A stretch of 64,000 bases of DNA from Cinnamomum chago (taxonomy: Eukaryota; Streptophyta; Magnoliopsida; Laurales; Lauraceae). The position numbers were made by a program, and so were the translations under genes. Each line of letters opens with the position of its first letter. The stretch's first letter is position 1. The DNA lies in NCBI GenBank assembly GCA_038049695.1, contig CP142460.1:24682501-24746500 (forward strand). Direction: 5' to 3'. Positions 35,708-45,833 of the stretch are shown here, piece by piece. The notes under the pieces were generated by a model that was not told the origin of the DNA, ran no database searches, and saw only the letters and a program-made list of their open reading frames with translations.

Positions 35708-38700
35708 TGTAAGACCCCGTCCCGAGTGACCTCGATTAGTGCTAATTAAGTTGTGTTTTTTAGTTATAAGCGTGTTTAGTGGATTTTGGTTAGGTTGGGC
35801 TTGGAATAGCTTTTGAAATAGTTTTGGGGAATTTTGATTGCTTTGTGATAGTGGGGCCCTTTGGGGGTTCTTTTATATGACTTTGCATGTGCTTGAGGAT
35901 TTAACGGAGATTCTTGCATTCATTGTTTTAATCCCGTTTTATTTGTATTATTAATCCCTACGACTTTTATGTTGATCCCGTGCCCGTTCAAGACCCCGAA
36001 ACCCGATTTTGATAGCATTGAGGGCAAAATAGTCATTGTACACTAAATCTGTACCCAAAACTTGATATCCCCGAAACCCGCGAAACATATACTTTTTGGA
36101 AACTAAATATTTCGGGGATCATTTCTTCCTTCCTCGTCGAATTCATCCGAGATCCCGAAAGACATGATTTCAGCCCAAAGAGTGTCTTAAGTAGTGGGAC
36201 CCATTCCCATTTGCTTATATAAGGCGAACCCATCTTCCTCATTTCCCTTTTCCAGCACAAAAGAGAACCTAGGGTTTCCATTTTTCTTCCTTCTTGCTCT
36301 TGCCTCCCATCACCAAATCCACCACCGACCTTGCACAAATTGAGAGGTTGAAATCATCATCTTCTTCCTCATCACTATAGCTCTCCATTGATACCATTGC
36401 TAGAGAAAACCCTCCATTCCAAGACTCCCTTTGAGCTCACCTTGCCCATTTGGAGAACCTACAAGCAAGCAACCTTCCCCATCTCTTAGATTTGTGCTTC
36501 TTTGATCTTGAAGAGGTCCCATTTTCATTATTGTAAGGGTTCCCTTTCTATTTCATTGTTTGACCATTTTAGGGTTTGTTTTTGGGGATTTTGTTCATTG
36601 CTTGGATCTTTGTCTTGGAAGAGTATAAGAGCTTGGTTTCCTTGATTAGAAGACCCAAGGCAAGTGGATGAGTTAATATTATGAGCTTTCAATGGTTTTC
36701 ATGAGGAATATGGTTGATTTTTCATTTCCATTCATATTCATTGGCTTGCATTGATTATGAAATAAATGCTTTGAATGAACCTTGCTAAGTCATTTAATGT
36801 TTTGGAAACATATTGGTTTGGTACTTGTTGTCTTTTGGATATATCATAAATGAATGTTTGTGATTTGGTTTCTCTTTCCTCTTGTGGTTGTTGTGGTGAA
36901 GAAGGAGGTGATGAAATGAACACATATTGGAGTTGTGGAGAAGTGCAGATAGAGGTATTGGAGGAGCTCTTAGCTCAGTTTTATTGCAGGGATTAAATGG
37001 AAGTGAGGAGAGTGGTTTTGAGGAGGAAAAGGGGCTCAAATCTTAACACAAGGGGTGTTTCCCGCACCTGGCGGTCAGCCAGCGGTCACCTGTCGGCTAG
37101 CCGTCTGGTGACTGGCGGCTAACCGCCAGCTAGCCGAACAGTCGCGGTTACTTTTCCAGAAAGCAACATTTTCCTCCTGAAAACACGGTCAGCCTCACAG
37201 TTAGCAAGTGGCTAACCGCCTAACCCATCGGCGGCTAATCGCCAGCCAACCGAACAATTTCGGTTACATTTCCAATAACCTGTCTTTCTATCAGGCCAAC
37301 CGCGGTCAGCCAGCGGCTAACCGCCTAACCCAACGGCGGCTAACCGCCATCTGACCGCTAGGTAACCAAAATTACCCAGACAACCATTGCAGAGAGCTCC
37401 TCGCTCGAGCGAACTCTCCGGTTCGCTCGAGCGATGAGCTTTGTCGGTCAAGGGCTTTGTTTGGGACAATGACGAACTATTTAAACGTGTTGGGACTATT
37501 CATTGAGAACCCCTCTATGTCAGGGAGATTTACTAAGCAATATATGAGGTCATTTGAGAAAGAAACCATATCACGAAGATGTCATTCGAAGTTTTGAAAA
37601 TTCAAAGTATATAAGGAGCTCGGAATGTCCCCAAACTCAAAGAGTATCAAATTATTATTAGATCGACATACGGGATCCCTATTCACATCAAATAAATCTT
37701 GAACCCGAAATTTCAATTGTTTATTATACTTTATCGATCCCGAGATTTATACTACATGCCTTGTTTTCCCGAAAGCATTGAAGTACACTTACAATGGTTA
37801 CTTGTCTTGAAGTGCATTGCACAACATGAAACGACAGTGTGCCCTTGAGCACCCCCGTCCTGCCCGTTTATTTATTTGCACTTGATTTACTTGCACATGT
37901 CTCGATTTGTTATTTGACCTAGTAGTCGGCACCACTAAGCTTGGATAACCCTGTTGGTCTGATCCACCGACTTGGAGATCCCCATCTTGTCCCGCCAGCT
38001 GCAGTTTGGATCCCGCTACTCGGTTATTACCGTGGTCTTATCCCGATGCCGCAGATTGCTACTGTGGTTCCCGATGCACGACTCGCTACCGTGGTCATGT
38101 ATAGTATATGTATATGTATTTATAAGATCCACTGTTTCTCCTCACCTCGAGTAACTAAGATCAGTGCCTAGTTATTGCTCTGTCACTTTTGTGACAGAGG
38201 ACTTAGCTTCGTGTGGTTGACATCTTGCTTGTTCCCCGTTTCCTTGGTTACCTGTACATGTTTTATAATGAACATTTGTATTGGAATAAATGTTTTATCT
38301 TTTTATAGAAATTGTTATTTAAACAGGTTTAAATGCTTTTGAAGGTAAATTCATTTATTATCATATTGTCATTGTATTTTACCCATTTGCCAAACCGTCG
38401 TGTTTGACCCACTCTTTGGTACTCAGGTCCCGTGTTGGTTATCCCGAGGAGGAGCACGAGGAGGCGGTCGGAGAACCACAACAGTTAGTTGAGTGGCATG
38501 CTGATGATGTCATTTAGACATTGGATTGCTAGAGAGAGATAACATTTTGGGAGTTTGTGGATAACTCATTCTTTTGGGTTTATACTTTGAGATGTATTGG
38601 CCTTTGTTGGCCTCTATTTTTGGGAAATGTAATTAAATGATCTTTGTATAAACTCTAACTTACCTTTGGGTAACATGCTAATGATCATTGCTCATTCTGA

Positions 38701-38922
38701 TACAGTACTATACTTGTGTTATTATCTTTATGACTAGAAATGGATTGAATATTTGATTTGCTACACGCTTCCGCACTTAATAGAAATGTTCATATATGGT
38801 TGTGATATCCTCACCGCGGACACCTGTGGGAAATTAAATAAATGTATGGCATTAAACCGATGTGATACATTATTAGTCCCGATCCCGGATTAGTCCTTCG
38901 GGCTCGGTCCGTGGTCGCGACA
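35708..38922 (+). repeat. E4 3' LTR
   Basis: 3215 bp, almost collinear with the 5' LTR, including the TATATAAGG box at 36216, the palindrome cassette at about 37066-37440 and the terminus GGTCGCGACA. Followed by the AGTTG duplication. Confidence 0.95.
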
Positions 38923-38927
38923 AGTTG

Positions 38928-38969
38928 TATATTTCATTTGGAGGACCAAATGTCCCAAGGGGTGGAGGA
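38928..38969 (+). other. E3 pol 3' tail and polypurine tract
   Basis: Continuation of E3 after E4: the last codons (IFHLEDQMSQ) and the purine tract CAAGGGGTGGAGGA immediately before the E3 3' LTR at 38970. Matching sequence occurs in E1 and E4 at the same place. Confidence 0.88.
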
Positions 38970-39717
38970 TGTAAGACCCCGACCCGAGTGACCTCGATTA
39001 GTACTAATTAAGTTGTGTTTTAGTTTGAAGCATAATTAATGAATGCTGGCTATGTTGGGATTAGAATAGCTTTTGTTATAGTTTTAGGGAATTTTGAGTG
39101 CTTAGTGGGACCCTTTGGGGGTTCCTTTTGTGACTTTGCATTTTCTTTGGTGATTTTCTGAGATTCATGTGATTTATAACTTAATCCCTTTTTACTTACC
39201 TCGTTAATCTCTTCAACTTTTATGTTGATCCTGTTCCTGTCCAAAACCTCGAAACCTTACTTTCCTAACATTGAGGGCAAAACAGTCTTTTTACACTAAA
39301 TCTGTACCCAAATTTTGATATTCCCGAAACCTTTGAAATATATACTTTTTGGAAAGTAGAAATTTCGATGATCTTTTTTCCCTGCTTCGTCGAACTCATC
39401 CGAGGTCCCGAAATCAATGATTTCAGCCCCATAAGATTTCCAAATGGTGGAGCCCAACTTCACTTGTATAAAAGGAGAACCCTCCTTCTCTTTTCCCTTT
39501 TTCCAGCTCAAACCAAACCCCAACTAGGATTTTCTCTTTTCTCTTCTTCCTCTAGCTTTTCCACCTCAATCACTACCAAATCTTGCACCAATAAGCAAAT
39601 GGAGGTTGTCTTCTTCTTCCTTTCCTTGAGAGCTCTTCATTGATAGCATTTAAGGAGGAAGTCATCCATCTCTAGACCCTTGTGAAACTCATCTTACCTA
39701 CTTGAAGAACTTCCTAG
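38970..39717 (+). repeat. E3 3' LTR, 5' part only
   Basis: Aligned with 19514-20266 of the 5' LTR, with TATAAAAGG at 39467-39475. Homology stops abruptly after 'GAACTTCCTAGTA' at 39717. Confidence 0.88.
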
Positions 39718-41700
39718 TACGGTCGACCTGACCCTGTTCCAGGTCGACCGAGCAAACCAGATTTTTCTATACATGAATTGAGACCTGGGACACCCTTTCA
39801 GCTAGGACTTTCAGTGTGTGCGGGGGTTGACCGGACACATGGAGAATTCTGAAAATCAATCCTTTTCCTGTAGAGGATTGTGTTATACTCCTACTGTGTG
39901 GGGTCGACCGCCTAGGCCAAGGGGTCGACCTAGCACATTGTGTACAGTAACTATTCCTAGATTTCAGTTTCTGAGGTTGCGATCGATTGTGGGGCCCATT
40001 GACCATCCAAATGGACTTCTATTGATGTGCCAAGCCTGAGTCAATGGTGTGGCTCAACCTTGACTCGTTGGGACCACCAAGTAGGGTCTAGGTTGTGAAT
40101 TTGACGATGATTCGATCTTTAAACGTTGTCGAAGATGCCCGTAACTTCTGGAGCACTAAACACAATATCCAATGGTATCTAAGACTTCATTTAGAGATCA
40201 AATTACCCAAGATAGACCTGGAGCTGAACGTGGACCATTACCTAGGTTGGATTATTGATATTTCCCCATTGTTTCTTGTACTTGGAGATCTACTTCACTT
40301 ATTGCATTACCGTCACTCTTATGTCCTTATTACTGCTTTTAACTGTTAATTAAATGGAAAATGGATTACCTGAACCTAAGACTACTTAGAGGTGACCTGG
40401 TGATGTTGATTGGGTGAACACTGACCCGTGTCTGTGGCTAGGCGGGCCCTTTTTATGGCCTAAGTATGGATGTGTGATACCCTAACTTGGAGAGGTTGAT
40501 TATTATGGATTTATAACTCATTGAGGATGAGAATGGACTGTTTATCATTGGAAAAGGACTTGTTACCTCATTTGGATTGTTTTAGACCAGGTCATGTATT
40601 TGATAGGCCTTGGTATGGATCCAACGATTGGACTTGGACCTGGATTGTGATCCATGTACTGAATTGATGCTTGGACCTCTTAGGGACTTTGTTAGGGCCT
40701 TGTTCACACAAGGCAAAACCTAGACAGACACGGACACGGACCTATATTGTTTCCTTGAGTCAGCATAGACATTCACTCAGTTGTTCTAAGCTCAGCCTTT
40801 GGACTGATCATCACTGGTAGGAGCTATTTGAGCGTTAAGTGATGAGTGAGCTATCATGATGTGCTATGTTTTAGACAGATGGTGTTATACCGAGTCTATT
40901 CTCCCGAGTGATGAGTGTGGTGAGACTGATGTGTGTGATTTGCGGGGCTTGTCATTTCCCAGCACCGGTGAAATCCCTTGCCGCGACTATGTTCAGTATG
41001 GGAGGGTCGCGGCATAATATCCCGCGGTATCGAGCTTATGTGAATGTGTCATGTTGTGTTAGATTAGATATTTTATTTTTCTTGATACTAAATGCATATC
41101 TTGCTCAACTGCCTAGATTCTATATCTTGTTACTATCGTTAACCATATGATTGTCTCTACTCTTTTAATGCATACATCCTATGTTACTTGTATACTGTGA
41201 CTTGCCAGATCTTTATATTTGACCCATTTTTTGTACTTAGGTTTCGACCCCGATTATGAAGACGGTGCGCTCACGCTCATTGAGGCACTCGTAGCAGGAG
41301 ACTACGGATGGGGATCAACCGACCAAGAGGTCAAGCTAGAGGTTGGAGAGCCGGCACTTGGGGTCTGAGAGTTTATTTGTTTTGGGATTTCTGAGTGATT
41401 CTTGTAGTGAGCAAGGTGATAGATAAATTTATAATAAGCCTTTGATTTTCATAACTTTGACACTTTAGGCTGGATTTCAGCCTTGCTATATTTGACATAG
41501 ATATGTGATACCTTATAATTGCTTCCGCTATATTTACATGCTTCCGCATTATTAACCGTTGACATTATATTGTTCAAATCATTTTAAATTGGACCTTTTG
41601 CGGACCTACGATCTTGAAAGTTCTCGGATTTTCCGAGAAGTAGCGCGCCAACTTTGGGTACCTTAACAGTTTTCTCAATATCCGGAATTGGGGCATTACA
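39718..41700 (+). mobile_element. 3' part of a different LTR joined to the E3 LTR
   Basis: It begins within GGTCGACC palindromes (39720-39960) and runs through LTR-like sequence with a 'TTGCCAGATC...TTTGACCCA' block near 41200, CTTCCGC motifs near 41520 and a terminus GGGGCATTACA at 41700. The terminus differs from that of E3, so it comes from another family. It has no start and no PBS. Not one gene-like ORF was found. Confidence 0.65.
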
Positions 41701-43537
41701 CTTCTATGTGATTTGTGAAAGACTTGTCAAACCCTTTTTCTTTGATGTATTTATCACAACCTTCCTTCTGATTTTTTTCATTTATTTGAAATGAATATTC
41801 ATCTTCCGCCAAATCTTAGCATTATCTTCCCCAAACTTAAGACAATCAAGTATAAAAACTATCGTAAAAGAAGAAGAAAAGTCCTAGAAAAAGAAAAAAA
41901 AAGTTGTAGGAGGTTGACGATATCATCAACTAAATTGATGATATCGTCAACTAGGGTAATTTTGTCCAAAAAACATGTATGAACAATTATTTCGTCATTT
42001 TATGGGTTTTCTTCATAAAATTGTTTAATTATGATTTAAGCTTACTTTTTTCGTAAAAATCCCAAGATAAAAAGGCGTCATAACCCATATATATTTTATT
42101 GTCTCTTGATTTGATGCTTCACCCATTTCATTCTACATGTAAAGATCCCAAACTGGCCCTATGTGGGAGTCATGGGTCACATAGTGGATGTACATAATTT
42201 TGGTTAATCTCCTTCTCCTTCACTTCGATTACACTCATAAAAGGTATAACCTTCTCTCCAACTCAAGATCATTGCTTTCTTTTTCCCGAAATAAATATAT
42301 TCTTTCACTTCTATTACAATTGACTTATCCCTAGGTCTTTGGTGGATCGCTTGACATATTCTGCAACTGCTCCAACAATATGTCGAGAAAGCTGGACACT
42401 CCTTTTATTTCCTCGAAACAACTTGGGAAGGCCCCAATTTGTTTTTATTTCCCCTAGCATATGTGTCATGATAACAAAGGTATTGTTGTGGATTGGTGGT
42501 ATATGAACAAAATCTTTGTGGTTTTTTTTTCTTTTTTTTTGCTCCAATTGGTCATCTTCTTCTGATATGCTCTATACAAGGTTTGTGGATTGGAAACTCC
42601 TGCCCATAATAACTTGTTTTTCTACATGCTTGGTGGTACATCCTTTATTCAGTTTGGAATTTTTGTTTGGTAGATAAGAAATTGACATTGATAATTCCCG
42701 ATCTAATTCTTGCCTCATGTACATCGACTCCCTCATCGGCTTGAGTCATTCATTGAAGACTTTTGTGGAAGGGCTAGATCTCACCCAATTGCCCGGTGTT
42801 CGATCTCTAAGTCCTCTCCTCTATGCATGCAAGTGCTCCTCTCTTAAAAAAAGTGCCCCTCTCTTCATTGTGTACTAGGGTTCACTCCTATCATAATTGG
42901 GTCTCTTGGCTAGTACCTAAAAAACTAACGTATTAGCTGAAGCCATTTCTTATAAACTAGGGAAGCCCATAAGTTCAACTAAAAAAGCATAGAATTAAAA
43001 GAAGTGTTATAAATCAATGGTACACTCATTGCAACTAAAAGATTATTAAAGAGGTAAGGGACGAGTATGTAGAAGGTAGAGATGCAGAAGGGACCATGAC
43101 ATTTTCAGGATTTGATTTTCAAGGGTGATGGCATTTCTCATCTTCCTTTAAATCATTTGCCATTAGACAAGAGATTATTTGATAGTTTTTTTTATGGATA
43201 TTGACCTTTGTTTCTTCAATTTTAACTACTTCCAGAAAATATATTTCTTATATTTTCTAACAGAAACTTTAACAATCTCGAATTATTAAATTTACAATTG
43301 ATAGGATTTTGAAAAATTAATTATAGTAAAGAGGACAAAATAGGCTTTTGATTGTTTTAAATTCATAAAGTCAAAATGAATTTTGAATATTAGAATTTAA
43401 GGATTTCAATCTTAGAAGGTTTGATAAAAGTTTTGAGTGCATCAAAAGTTTTCAAATAAGAATTCCTCCAATTTATAAAATCAAATGGATAAAAAATATG
43501 AAATAACTCTCACTCATGGGGCTTTTAAAAGAAGGGA
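41701..43537. other. Gene-free upstream DNA
   Basis: No coding region or recognisable transposon terminus. The only structure seen is the hairpin at 41913-41951. Confidence 0.5.
41913..41951. repeat. Perfect 17-bp inverted repeat with 5-nt loop
   Basis: GTTGACGATATCATCAA, loop CTAAA, then the exact reverse complement. Each arm itself contains GATATC or GATATCATC symmetry. Confidence 0.9.
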
Positions 43538-44064
43538 AATTTTCAAAAAGGTATAAAACTTCTTATTCATTTTCAAAAAAGTACATGAAGATTTGAATAT
43601 TTCAAAAGGGGTGTAAAAGTATTCCACAATTCTTTCAATCAAGTTCTCTACATAATTTTATTTTTTTTGAGAAATGAAAAAAACACCCTTATGTCATTTT
43701 TCAAATCATCCATTCAATAAATCATTTAAGAGAATTGATCAAGTCCAACCTAAATGACGTAGTGGGGTCTACTTCACTACCTTTATGCATGAATGGTTAA
43801 AAAAGGGGATTCCAAATTACTAAAATACTAACTTCATTAAATGGTTATGATCATCCAAATCAAAATGACCACCTTTAGTAGGAAAGATGTTAAGAAAGAC
43901 AAAAGCTATCATAAGGGAATGGCATTTATGTTATTTATTAGAAAAAATTATAGAAAGGACTTGTTTGAAAGAATCATAGAAAACTTTTCTATCATTTTGA
44001 AATATTCAAATATCCGTGTACACTTTTGAGAATGAGCCAAAAGTCTTATACTTTTTTAAAATTT
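43538..44064. mobile_element. MITE with about 69-bp terminal inverted repeats
   Basis: The left arm 43538-43606 and the right arm 43996-44064 are imperfect reverse complements (about three quarters identical by eye), both with AAATTTT..AAAAAGTATAA and GTACA..ATTTGAATATTTCAAA. The centre is non-coding. Long arms recall Mutator-like MITEs, but no 9-bp target duplication was found. Confidence 0.65.
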
Positions 44065-44612
44065 GTGTGGAGAGTCCTAAGTGGGGGGAGGGGAATTCCA
44101 CACCACCCATTGAAGATCCTCCTGAACAGTGAGATATCCCAAAATCTCACTCAATTAAGGGTTGGTTTCACACTCACACTTTAAGATTAAACATATTAAT
44201 AATGTGACCATTACAATCTCATGCATTATTCACCACGTGCAATAATTACATAATTAATTGCATAGGATCAAATTATGTTTGAGTAAAACTTGAGAATATT
44301 ACGCCATAGGACATGGTTTTGATTTTGAAGATCGGATTTTCAATGGGCAGTTCCCCGTGTGGCATTCCACTCCCACTCATGCGAAAGTGAGTGAGACACT
44401 CAAGAGGATCCTGACTCTTGGCTGGTTGGTGAGAGTTGTTGACAGCGACGGAAGCGCACAAATTTGGTAAGACTTGGGCTCGTAAGAAGAGCAGGGACCC
44501 CGAATTTAAAGAGTCCAATACCTGATGGGTCTGCTACATACTTCCCTTCAATGGGATATGCATAACTGATTGAGTTCAGTTATGAGTTCAATTATTAGTC
44601 ACTCCAGATCCT

Positions 44613-44896
44613 TAGGCCTGTTCTTTTACTAGAATTCCTGACTGGAATTCTAGTGGTTGGGGTTTTTGGGGACATGATGTCCTGGGGTTTTCAAATTCCA
44701 TGTTTCTTTACAGGAATTTATAAATTCCAGCACATGATAACCTTTAGGAATTCTTGGAATTCCACCTTCTTTGCATTTTAGTGGAATTCCAAAATGCTCA
44801 TGCCCTTAGAAGGATTTTGGAATTCCACCTTGTCTAGGAATTCAAGAATTCCCCAGGCAAGAATTCTAGGAATTCTTGTAAGTGAATAGGCCCTAG
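44613..44896. mobile_element. MITE rich in GGAATTCC, about 284 bp
   Basis: Ends are near-inverted: TAGGCCTGTTCTTTTACTAG at the left and, read from the right, AGGGCCTATTCACTTACAAG. The body has at least eight AATTCC/GGAATT units. The 'GGCCTGTT' terminus is common in plant hAT-type MITEs. An exact target duplication is not clear. Confidence 0.65.
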
Positions 44897-45619
44897 TCTC
44901 AACTATTACACTGAGACTATGTAACACAGGAACGCCATCATGGACCCACCCAAAGATAATCAGAACCATTCAAGACGATTCCCGTCTCCTCTACTTATAT
45001 CCTCCAATTTCAGTTCAAAAGAAGTGTATCCCAATATCCGATTGAGCAACCTGAGGGAAATTTAATTATAATTAGAACCATGTCCACAGCGATGCCATGT
45101 TAGTGCCCATTCACATTTCCTTCTTGGTGTTCAATCAAATGGTACTGGGACTTGCATCATTTGAATTTAAGATTGAGAATATATCTGGATGGGATGTATG
45201 TCTGAATTATTTCTATATGGCCGTGATGAAATTTCGCCACCCTAGCTGCTAAGACAAATAATCCAAACTCAATTTTAATGATTTGGATCATCAATAGGTG
45301 GCTCCATTGTGAGCTACACCCATAAAAGGTGGTTTGCCTCATGAGTAAATTCACCGCGAAAAAGAAAAAACGGATTCCCTATTTAGTCCAAATAGAAAAC
45401 CTGTTTGTACTTCACTCATGGGGTGCTTACATGGGTGAGAGATGTCAAGTCAATGACATCTCATCTTCTAAAAAAAAAAAAAAAAAAAAAAATTCCATAT
45501 GACACGCCTGATTCGTCCAAACATAGATCCATTTCCATAAAAAGAAGGTTTCTACTGATGTCGGCCCAAAAGGTGGGCCCCCACCCCGAATACTTCCAAG
45601 CGGAGTGCTCAGTGCTCAC

Positions 45620-45686
45620 GGGCATAAAAACGCATAAATGATGTTCACCCGCAACAGAAGAAAACTTAGCAGAGAGAGAGAGAGAG
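45620..45686 (+). promoter_or_regulatory. Probable core promoter and GA-rich 5' leader of the phosphatase gene
   Basis: CATAAAAACGCATAAATG at about 45624-45641 is the only TATA-like sequence close to the start codon. A (GA)n tract at 45671-45686 directly precedes the ATG, a common plant 5' leader composition. The transcription start is not visible. Confidence 0.4.
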
Positions 45687-45833
45687 ATGGAGGTGATGGG
45701 GATGAAACAAATGCTGATGGCACTGGCGTTTCTGCAATTTTCTGCAACTGCAACGGTGGAATACTTTCGTCCTTTGCCTCGTGAAACCATCTCTCTTCCA
45801 TCGAAACCCAGACATCCCTCTCTTCCCCAACAG
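45687..45833 (+). other. Purple acid phosphatase exon 1
   Basis: 49 codons, starting at the first ATG after the GA tract. It encodes the signal-like peptide and a proline-rich linker ending SLPQQ. It ends CAG/GTTCTA in phase 0. Confidence 0.85.

Larger units (their letters stand above)
27580..38922 (+). mobile_element. E4: complete Tekay/Del-type chromovirus nested in E3
   Basis: An 11,343 bp element with two full LTRs, PBS, gag-pol and PPT, flanked by perfect AGTTG duplications at 27575-27579 and 38923-38927. E3 coding sequence reads across the insertion once one AGTTG is removed, confirming the borders. The LTRs look about 97-98% identical by eye, with more differences in the first 350 bp. 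It is the youngest full element seen here. Its gag-pol stays in a single frame from 30933 to 35696 but contains 12 internal stops. Confidence 0.95.
19514..39717 (+). mobile_element. E3: Tekay/Del-type chromovirus, interrupted by E4
   Basis: The 5' LTR (19514-22682), PBS (22687-22701), gag (from 22843) and pol run to 27579. E4 is inserted there with AGTTG duplicated. After E4 the last 15 codons, the polypurine tract and the 3' LTR of E3 continue at 38928-39717. Both LTRs start with TGTAAGACCCCGACCC, distinct from the CGTCCC of E4, which pairs them. The flank before the 5' LTR is GCTTG, and no copy is found after the 3' LTR, which breaks off at 39717. The element carries stops and frameshifts and is non-autonomous. 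Confidence 0.9.

Noticed and set aside
45461..45790. Minus-strand ORF over exon 1 of the phosphatase
   Set aside because: Antisense to exon 1 and running into a poly-A tract read as poly-F. No supporting motif.
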